Positions 1 through 6,400 of a stretch of 9,057 nt of DNA are shown here, piece after piece. The translations under genes were made by a program, and so were the position numbers. The notes under the pieces are model-generated. The model was not told the origin of the DNA. It made no database searches and saw nothing but the letters and a program-made list of their open reading frames with translations. Origin of the DNA: JBBRGG01 sp038240875 (GTDB lineage: Bacteria; Planctomycetota; Phycisphaerae; Phycisphaerales; UBA1924); NCBI GenBank assembly GCA_038240875.1, contig JBBRGG010000148.1, positions 1-9,057 of the forward strand. The letters are read 5' to 3'. Each line of letters opens with the position of its first letter. Positions within the stretch are counted from its first letter, which is position 1.

Positions 1-528
1 CTCGGACCCGTTGTCCCAGATCTGGCGCCCGAACTGGGAGATGGCGCTGATGTTGAGCTGGCCCGCGCCGTTGAACAGCATGTACTGCATCGGGTTGTCG
101 TTGCCGATCCAGTGATCGTTGCTGGGCACGACCATCGAGCCGAAGGTGAAGAAGCGGTTGATTGACGGGTCAACCAAGAAGTCCGAGAATGCCGACTCGC
201 CAGGCCGCAAAGCGCCCCCGGCGGGGCGAACCACCGAGCCGAGCGTCGCGTTTGGCTCGGCCGCGGCGAACGCCGGGAACCAAAGGTTGCCCGTGCCGCC
301 CTCGGCGATCGAGATGATCGGCAAGCCCGCAGCCTCACCGTTGTTGAACGAATCAAACGTGCCGTTGTGAAAGCCCATTCGTAGCGCTGCGAACGACACA
401 CTGTTCGCTGGTGCAAGGTTCTGCACTGTGACTCGAAGCTCCACAGGCTGCGCACCTGCAACCGCCGCGACCCCAGCAACCGACACGATTCCAGATACCA
501 ACGTGATACCAATACGCGAATTCTTCAT
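1..528 (-). CDS. Secreted spondin-domain protein (5' part; C-terminus beyond window edge)
   Basis: The reading frame begins at ATG 528-526 and stays open for 176 codons to the left edge, so only the N-terminal part is visible. Residues 1-26 form a signal peptide: Lys-2 and Arg-5, a hydrophobic Ile/Val/Ala core, and an AGA|QP cleavage site, so the product is exported. The mature part fits the bacterial spondin_N family: an opening strand ELRVTVQNLAP, the FHNGTFDSFN motif (about 53-62), GGALRPGES (about 104-112), the family hallmark FGSMVVPSNDHW (about 129-140), and FGRQIWDNGSE at the edge, where relatives typically continue with acidic residues. A strong Shine-Dalgarno GGAGAAG (534-540) sits 5 nt before the ATG and fixes the start. 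Bacterial spondin-domain proteins are secreted or surface proteins of poorly known role; adhesion is only suggested by the eukaryotic name. The gene lies downstream of the sigma/anti-sigma pair on the same strand but 323 nt away, so it is probably a separate transcript. Confidence is high for secretion and good for the family. Confidence 0.82.
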   Translation of the reverse strand, partial: MKNSRIGITLVSGIVSVAGVAAVAGAQPVELRVTVQNLAPANSVSFAALRMGFHNGTFDSFNNGEAAGLPIISIAEGGTGNLWFPAFAAAEPNATLGSVVRPAGGALRPGESAFSDFLVDPSINRFFTFGSMVVPSNDHWIGNDNPMQYMLFNGAGQLNISAISQFGRQIWDNGSE

Positions 529-533
529 GGACT

Positions 534-540
534 CTTCTCC
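534..540 (-). promoter_or_regulatory. Ribosome binding site of the spondin-domain gene
   Basis: On the minus strand GGAGAAG lies 5 nt upstream of the ATG at 528. It is the clearest Shine-Dalgarno sequence in the window and decides the start of the spondin-domain gene. Confidence 0.75.
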
Positions 541-605
541 AAAGAATAACAACAAGCAACATGGCGCGAACAGACGCACCATGCAATGCACAACGTACAA
601 CGCTG

Positions 606-620
606 AGCTTTGATCAAGCT
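606..620. repeat. Small inverted repeat in the spondin gene leader
   Basis: Perfect 5-bp arms AGCTT and AAGCT flank TGATC, about 80 nt upstream of the spondin start. A heptamer GCTTTGA also occurs twice here (607-613 and 618-624). It could be an operator or a weak leader hairpin, but repeats this short arise by chance. Confidence 0.25.
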
Positions 621-766
621 TTGAACGCGCTATGAAGGATGGACATCTGTTGTAAAATCAAGGCACAATCAGCCTCCTTGGCTACAAAGCCCGCAACTAT
701 TCATAAAGTCAAACAGTCGCGGCTACTTCGCCTTGTCTCATGCAAGTGTTGACTCGCATGTATCTG

Positions 767-782
767 TCGCGGTGAACCGCGA
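767..782. terminator. GC-rich hairpin downstream of the anti-sigma gene
   Basis: TCGCGG and CCGCGA are perfect 6-bp arms around a 4-nt TGAA loop (TTCA on the minus strand). It lies about 70 nt past the anti-sigma stop, between two transcription units on the same strand. There is no T-run immediately after it on the minus strand, so it is not a classical intrinsic terminator. It could be a Rho-associated or mRNA-3'-protecting hairpin, or an operator-like palindrome. Confidence 0.35.
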
Positions 783-851
783 TTCCTTGCACCTGAATGT
801 TTAATTTTTTCAACGCCACCATTTCACTAATTGGTTGTACTCGTTTGGTAG

Positions 852-1157
852 CTACGAACTCGCTTCGTTCGTCATGGCTGCTCGCATCACTCGAGCCCGC
901 ACATCAAGTGGCATCTTCTGATCAGAACTTGAACCTGTTCCAGCGTTCACTTCCGAACCGATCACATTCATCAAGCCACGTAGCGCACGGATTTGTACCC
1001 GAAATCGCTTGCAACCCATGCAATACAGCACATGAACCCGAAGCCCCGCAGCTATCCCAGGCGCCAGCGGCTCATCAAGCTGCCGACTAAACAACTCCGT
1101 GTGCGAGCGGCACGGCATCCCAAGCACTCGAAAGATGTCTCGCACATACCCAATCAC
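852..1157 (-). CDS. Probable zinc-finger anti-sigma factor (zf-HC2-like)
   Basis: A 101-residue protein, probably cytoplasmic because no membrane segment is visible, that likely binds and holds the ECF sigma factor encoded directly upstream. A potential zinc site is formed by C16-x2-H19 and H42-x3-C46-x2-C49, the H-x3-C-x2-C signature of zinc-binding anti-sigma domains. The context CRSHTELFSRQLDEPL followed by GLRVHVLYCMGCKRFR closely resembles short anti-sigma proteins found after this type of ECF sigma. The start taken here is GTG 1157, overlapping the sigma stop as GTGA, with AGGAAG (1166-1171) 8 nt upstream, which suggests translational coupling. The alternative is ATG 1118 (Met-14, MPCRSH), which matches the usual family start better but has no Shine-Dalgarno. 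The C-terminal 30 residues are polar and unassigned. Confidence is good for the family and moderate for the exact start. Confidence 0.72.
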   Translation of the reverse strand: MIGYVRDIFRVLGMPCRSHTELFSRQLDEPLAPGIAAGLRVHVLYCMGCKRFRVQIRALRGLMNVIGSEVNAGTGSSSDQKMPLDVRARVMRAAMTNEASS

Positions 1158-2002
1158 GGCGTTGGCTTCCTATTACTTTCCGAACCCTTTTTCGTGAGGC
1201 CCTTCATCCCGATTCCCTTGGTCGCAATGCCCATCGACGCCTCCACACACTGCCGGAGCGCAACTCGCGCCCGATGCATCCGCGACCATAGATTTGTCGG
1301 CGTCAACCCTAGTTCCTTGCACACCACATCAGAAGGCACATCCAATACATCACGCATCAAAACCGTCTGTGCCAGTGCAGGCGTCAGCTCATCGATGCAC
1401 GCTCGAAGCGCACTTAACATTTCTGCCTTCTCGGACGCGTTTGATGGGTCAAGCCCCCACTTCAAAGGCGGCTTTAGCCAGCTTCCATCGGCAGCATGCG
1501 TGCCGTGCACATTCGGGCGATGCGCATTTGGCCTATCCGCATTCGGGCTTTCACTCGGTTGATCCTTGCTTTGAGCTTTATTGTCGGCAGTAGTTTGTTC
1601 AGCAATGTGATCTGAAACGTGCTCAACTTCGCCTCGCGCTCGCCGAACCGCCCGAAAGTGGTCCGCGATTTTGTGCGTAGCAATCGCGAGCAACCACGTT
1701 CGCTCCGACGACGCGCGATCAAACTTGTCGTACGACTGCAACGCCGCGAGGATCGTGCTCTGCACAACATCCTCGGCTGCCTCTCGCGACCGAGTTCGCG
1801 ATAGAACAAACCGCCAAAGAACGTCGCCATGTTCTTCGAGCCAGCTACTTGCCGCTTGGCGTTGCGTTCCACCTTGCACGCCAGCATCCGAAGAAACGTC
1901 GTTGCTACTACCCGCCCAATCTTCACTCGCCAAATTCGTCGATTTGCCCGAAATATTTTCAGGATCCACTGGCAATTCGGAATGGCTTTGTTCGCTGAAC
2001 AC
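1154..2002 (-). CDS. ECF-type RNA polymerase sigma factor (sigma-70 family)
   Basis: A 282-residue sigma factor that directs RNA polymerase to a dedicated promoter set. Region 2 covers about residues 57-121, including WRFVLSRTRSREAAEDVVQ and RTWLLAIATHKIADHFR. Region 4 covers about 196-252, with the helix-turn-helix VVCKELGLTPTNLWSRMHRAR. The linker carries W-x-KPPLKW (175-182), a feature I associate with the TIGR02943-like ECF group, whose members are commonly followed by a short zinc-finger anti-sigma gene, as here. Two oddities: an N-terminal polar extension of about 50 residues before region 2, and a linker expanded by three tandem pentapeptides (PNADR, PNAHR, PNVHG). The GTG start at 2002 is the first possible in frame, with a stop at 2014-2012, and no Met precedes region 2, so a downstream GTG (Val-12) is the main alternative. 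The Lys-rich tail KGIGMKGLTKKG is unusual. The gene lies 39 nt after trpD and has its own promoter-like sequence. Confidence 0.88.
   Translation of the reverse strand: MFSEQSHSELPVDPENISGKSTNLASEDWAGSSNDVSSDAGVQGGTQRQAASSWLEEHGDVLWRFVLSRTRSREAAEDVVQSTILAALQSYDKFDRASSERTWLLAIATHKIADHFRAVRRARGEVEHVSDHIAEQTTADNKAQSKDQPSESPNADRPNAHRPNVHGTHAADGSWLKPPLKWGLDPSNASEKAEMLSALRACIDELTPALAQTVLMRDVLDVPSDVVCKELGLTPTNLWSRMHRARVALRQCVEASMGIATKGIGMKGLTKKGSESNRKPTP
1502..1546 (-). repeat. Three 15-bp tandem repeats in the sigma factor linker
   Basis: Three imperfect 15-bp units encode PNADR, PNAHR and PNVHG (1532-1546, 1517-1531 and 1502-1516). They lie between sigma regions 2 and 4, in the flexible linker just before the conserved W-x-KPPLKW segment. 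They probably vary in copy number among relatives without harming function. Confidence 0.7.
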
Positions 2003-2010
2003 GTGCCCAG

Positions 2011-2041
2011 ACTATAGAGCCGCCGCATCAAGCCAAGTCAA
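2011..2041 (-). promoter_or_regulatory. Candidate housekeeping-type promoter of the sigma factor gene
   Basis: On the minus strand TTGACT (2036-2041, 5 of 6 matches to TTGACA) directly follows the trpD stop codon. TATAGT (2011-2016, 5 of 6 matches to TATAAT) follows after a 19-nt spacer, or CTATAG after 18 nt. Only 8 nt separate the -10 hexamer from the GTG start at 2002, so a transcript from here would begin at or beside the start codon. The spacer is slightly long. No Shine-Dalgarno precedes this start, consistent with leaderless translation. Confidence 0.45.
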
Positions 2042-3196
2042 TCACGCCTCGTGCGATATTGTTCGCAGCAACCAAAGCGTCCGCAGCGCCTGACCGGTAT
2101 TAATCGCATACTCGGCTAAATCCAGCCCTTCTTCGATACTTCTCGCCGCTCCTGCCACATACAACGCCGCCGCTGCATTTATGCACACAATGTCGCGCGA
2201 AGCTCGCGCGCAAGGCTCACTGTTTCCTTTCTGCCCACTCTCAAGCCCACCCAACAGCACCCCCATCACCCGCTCCGCCGACGCCTTCACATCATCACAG
2301 CTCAGCGCCTCCAACGGCGCACGCGCGATGCCATAGTCCGCAGCATCAAAATTCGTCGCACGCACCGTGGCGACCCCTTCTACCCCACCAGCCTCGTTCG
2401 CTCGTTCAACCCGCACCACATGCGTCGGCCCAGAAATCGAAATCTCATCAAGCCCATCACTTCCATGCACGACCCACGCGTGCATGGTTCCAAGCCGTGC
2501 CAACGCTCGCGCTACCGTTTCCGCCGCAGCTTTGTCATACACGCCCAAAAGCTGGTGCGTCGCGCGCCCCGGATTTGTCAAAGGCCCAAGCAAATTGAAA
2601 ATCGTCGCAAATCCCAGCGATCGCCTCGGCCCCGCCGCATGCTTCATCGCCGGGTGATGATGAACAGCAAACGAAAAACACACGCCCGCCTCGCGTAAAC
2701 ACTTGGCCTGCACATCCGCCGACGCATCAACATTTACACCGAGTATGCCAAGCACATCCGCTGATCCGCGCCCGGTTCGACTCCGCCCCCCATGCTTGGC
2801 GACATACACCGGCTTGCGTGCTGGTAGGCCATCAGTCCCCGCCGCCGCTGCCATCCCCAACCGATCTGATCCCGGCCCTGCCGCCGCCGCCACAACAATC
2901 GCTACCGCTGTCGAGATGTTGAACGTCTTGGGCGCGCCACCCGTGCCACACGTATCAAGCACCAGGCCAGGCAGCAATTCAACTCCAGGAATATGCGTCG
3001 CGTGCCGCCGCATCACGTTCGCGCCCGCAACGAGCACATCATCCGTAACCCCCCGCACCTGAATCAACGTCAAAAAACTCGCGATTTGTCCCTCATCCAG
3101 CAACCCTCCCAGCATGTCCTTAAACACTCCCTGAGCGTGCGACACGCTCAAAGGCTCGCCATCCAACAGCATCTGCAGCACTTCGCGAATCGGCAT
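2042..3196 (-). CDS. trpD: Anthranilate phosphoribosyltransferase
   Basis: Catalyses the second step of tryptophan synthesis, transferring phosphoribose from PRPP to anthranilate. It is 384 residues from ATG 3196; an in-frame TTG at 3226 would add ten residues, but the family normally begins close to this Met (MPIREVLQMLLDGEPLS). Visible signatures: DTCGTGG (about 81-87) and FNIST (92-96) for PRPP binding; VAKHGGRSRTGRGSADVL (about 132-149); HHHPAMKHAAGPRRSLG and TIFNLLGPLTNP (about 179-209); DGLDEIS (247-253), which provides the metal-binding Asp-Glu; and INAAAALYVAG near the end. Compared with usual TrpD proteins of about 340 residues it has an extra loop of roughly 20-25 residues between AAAAG and VAKHG, another small insert near residue 320, and Gly in place of the usual Asn of KHGN. 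No other trp gene is in the window. It probably shares some transcripts with the sigma gene 39 nt downstream. Identification is firm; a MoaA-like or nucleoside phosphorylase relative is excluded by the DTCGTGG and GLDE motifs together. Confidence 0.93.
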   Translation of the reverse strand: MPIREVLQMLLDGEPLSVSHAQGVFKDMLGGLLDEGQIASFLTLIQVRGVTDDVLVAGANVMRRHATHIPGVELLPGLVLDTCGTGGAPKTFNISTAVAIVVAAAAGPGSDRLGMAAAAGTDGLPARKPVYVAKHGGRSRTGRGSADVLGILGVNVDASADVQAKCLREAGVCFSFAVHHHPAMKHAAGPRRSLGFATIFNLLGPLTNPGRATHQLLGVYDKAAAETVARALARLGTMHAWVVHGSDGLDEISISGPTHVVRVERANEAGGVEGVATVRATNFDAADYGIARAPLEALSCDDVKASAERVMGVLLGGLESGQKGNSEPCARASRDIVCINAAAALYVAGAARSIEEGLDLAEYAINTGQALRTLWLLRTISHEA

Positions 3197-3464
3197 CGCC
3201 AACCATATCGAACAAGTACCAGTCAATCATCGCACATCTCGCGCGATTCCTCTCATTATTGAAACATTCAAGCCGCCCCGGCGTACAAACTCTGATCATG
3301 TACACGTGCCAATAACGCCAACCGACGAACGCAAATTTCCCCACTACCTCGCCGTACCAAATCCTCCACCGCCCAATCTGCCCTCATCTCGCCAGTCCGC
3401 CTCTGCGCTCAAATAATCTGGTTACAACACAGCCGCCAAGTGCTCGTACCGTTCGATCTTCCTC
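3197..3464. promoter_or_regulatory. Divergent intergenic region between trpD and the large membrane-protein gene
   Basis: These 268 nt separate two outward-reading transcription units and must hold both promoters. No strong -35/-10 pair is apparent in either direction. AT-rich candidates for -10 elements are AAATAAT (3411-3417) for the rightward gene and CAATAAT on the minus strand near 3255-3261 for trpD, both without a good -35. Neither start codon has a Shine-Dalgarno sequence. No trp leader peptide or attenuator hairpin pair was recognised. Confidence 0.4.
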
Positions 3465-6400
3465 ATGCACCCGCGAACCATACTGCCAACTTCTGCTTCG
3501 CTCTCCGCCACCAACACCTTGGTAGCACGCACCCGCGCGCGAGCCCAGTTCGCCTCAACTATCAGCACCGCATCTATCGGCTTGCTTGTCGGTTCATCGC
3601 TAGGCCTATCCGCTATCGTCGCCGCAAAGGTCTTTCCGCTTTTGATCGCGACACCATTGGCCAATGCCTTCGCGCCCATTCTCAACAGCACGGCAAGCAC
3701 CCCCGATCGCTGGCTCTGGGCTCTTCCAACTTTGTGCGCAACCCTTGGTCTCTGCGCCGGTGCGGCTTTGGCACTTCGCAATCGCTGGTCCGTGCTTCGC
3801 GCCGCTTCCGCCTTGGACCAAGCCATCGGCTCGCGCGACACGCTCTCGTCCGCGTTGCAACTTTCTCCCGAAACCGCCGCAGGCACGACTCGCGATCCTC
3901 TCGGGCTAACCCGCGCTATCGCGCTTCGCGCCGAAGCGCTCGCCGCGCTAACCCATCCGCGACAAGCCGTCATCCTTCGTCTTCCAAAGTTGGCACCACT
4001 GGGCGCCGTAGTTCTGGCTTCCGCCATCGCATTAGGCATCTACGCCCCATCGCGCACGCTCGACCCCGGCACAAACGCACGCGCCCAACAACTTGCATCA
4101 ACACAACAAAACATCGAAGCCGTCGCTTCAGAAATCGCCCAAGTTACCCGCGCCATCGAGTCGGCAACCCCAACCAACCAAACCGATCAAACCGCTCGTG
4201 CTACAGCTGAAATCTCCGCACTCGAACGCGAACTTCGCGATGGCACAATCACGCCCAGCCAAGCACTCACCAAAGCCGCCGCCGAATCAGTGCGAACCGC
4301 CGAAGTAATCGAACAGTCCGCAGCCAACACCTCGCGCCGTACCGAAGAAGCCATCGCGCGACTTTCGCAAGCCGCTCGCCAACTCAATCAAGCTAGCGCA
4401 AATCAAGCTGGCTCCAATCAAGCTGGCTCCAATCAAGCTGGCTTGAGAGAAAACAGTTCTGGTGCTGACGACGCGCCAAAGACGTTAACCACACAAGAAG
4501 GCCGCGCTCTTGCCCAAGCCCTCGAACGTGGCGACATCGAAACCGCCGCGGAAATTGCCGACGCAATTGCAAAGCTCTCTTCCTCAACTAATCTCGACGC
4601 TAACGCCAATCCTGAAGCAAATCCAGAAGCAAATCCAAGCACAACTGCATCTACATCTCCAGACTCTGATCCTGCTACCCAAGCTGATTCACAAACGAGC
4701 CCTCCATCCGCTACCAATCCATCCGCCACCTATCCATCCGCTACCAATCCATCCGCCACTAATCCATCCGCTACCAATCCATCCGCTACCAATCCTACAG
4801 AAAGCAACTCATCAAACAGCCCTGCATCAAATAGCCCAACTTCAGAAAGCTCACCTTCTCAAAGCCCAACCGCGGCACGACGCGAAGCAATCGCGCGAGA
4901 TCTTGAAGCAATCTCTGAATCAATCGACCGCGCCACACAAGAAGCTGAGCCAACTACACCTGCCAATCCTGCTCAACCTGCTCAACCTCCCGCGACTATT
5001 GAGCCCGCCTCACCTAACGAGCCCGCCTCGCCTAATCAACCCGCCTCGCCTAATCAACCCGCCTCGCCTACTGAGCCTGCCTCGCCTACTGAGCCTGCCT
5101 CGCCTACCGAGCCTGCCTCGCCTACCGAGCCTGCCTCGTCTACTGAGCCTGCCTCGCCTACTGAGCCCGCGTCGTCGGCCCAGTCTGCCGAGCCTGCTCA
5201 ACCCGCCGCGAATAGCGACAGCACGAGTTCGTCGCAAGCGCAGCCTTCGCAGCCTGATTCACCAATTGAGCAAGCGCCTCGTGCGAGCGGTGCGCCCGCC
5301 GAACAATCGCAATCAACTTCTCCTACGAATTCTTCCGAAACTACACCAGAGCCCATCCCCGAGCCCGAGCCCGGCACACAGCCCAATCCCGAACGCGACA
5401 TCGCACAAGCGTTACGCGACGCCGCGAACCAACTTCGTAACCCTCAACCTCCACAACCTGCGCAGCCTCCACAACAACCTCAACAACCTCAACAAACTCA
5501 ACAACCTGCACAACCTCCACAACCTGCGCAGCCTCCACAACAAACTCAACAGCCTCAACAACCTGCACAACCTGCACAACCTCCACAACCTGCGCAGCCT
5601 CCACAACAACCTCAACAGCCCGAGCCACAAAATAACCAGCCACAGCCTCAAACTTCGCCCGAGCAATCGCCCAATTCGCAGCCTTCTCAGCCACAACCCG
5701 GCTCTCAGCCACAACCCGGCTCTCAGCCACAACCCGGCTCTCAGCCACAACCCGGCTCGCAGCCACAACCCGGCTCGCAGCAAAATCCAGGTGGCGAGCA
5801 AACCTCCGACGGCAGTCAACAGCCAAACCCAAACCCAAGCCCAAACCCAAACCTAAATCCAAATCCAAATCCAAACGCAAACCCAAATCCAGAGCAACTT
5901 CCCAGTGCCGACGCGATGCGTCGCATGGCTGACCGTCTGCGTTCATTGCCTCAGGCACAACGCGAAGCCCTTCAAAGCCAAGCCGATGCAAAGAGCCTGC
6001 GCGATCAGGCCCAACGCATGCTCGAACAAGCTTCGCCCGAGCAACGCAAAGAACTCGAAAGCATTGCTCGCGATATGGCTCGCGACGATCAACAGCCAAA
6101 GGACTCGCCACAAGATCAACAACCCAGTGAACAAATTCCTGGCGAGCAATCTGGCCAACAACCCAGTGAACAAACTCCCGGCGAGCAATCCGGCCAACAA
6201 CCCCGTGAACAAACTCCCGGCGAGCAATCTGGCCAACAACCTCGTGAACAAATTCCCGGCGAGCAATCTGGCCAACAACCTCGTGAACAAACTCCCGGCG
6301 AGCAATCTGGCCAACAACCCAATCAACAACCCAATCAACAACCCAATCAACGTCCCGGTCAACGCCCTGGTGATCAATCTGGTTCCGCCAATCCCGATGC

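Larger units (their letters stand above)
529..851. other. Intergenic region between the anti-sigma gene and the spondin-domain gene
   Basis: No convincing coding sequence is seen in these 323 nt; the short frames here lack recognisable composition or a ribosome binding site. It must hold the end of the sigma/anti-sigma transcript and the promoter and leader of the spondin-domain gene. Two small inverted repeats are listed separately (767-782 and 606-620). An AT-rich stretch with a run of T lies at 801-810. I could not find a convincing -35/-10 pair for the spondin gene, so its promoter may use an alternative sigma factor, possibly the one encoded next door; that is speculation. Confidence 0.6.

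Noticed and set aside
993..1562. 189-codon plus-strand frame opposite the sigma and anti-sigma genes
   Set aside because: The opposite strand carries unmistakable sigma regions 2 and 4; the plus-strand translation is compositionally unlike a protein domain.
3197..3464. trp attenuator or T-box upstream of trpD
   Set aside because: No Trp-rich leader peptide, no paired terminator/antiterminator hairpins and no T-box consensus were found.
4510..5856. 448-codon open frame on the plus strand in a second frame within the large membrane-protein gene
   Set aside because: Repeat periods divisible by three keep alternative frames open; no recognisable domain, and it ends where the arrays change composition.
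4401..6371. CRISPR array
   Set aside because: The repeats are contiguous without unique spacers, vary in unit length, and keep a protein reading frame.
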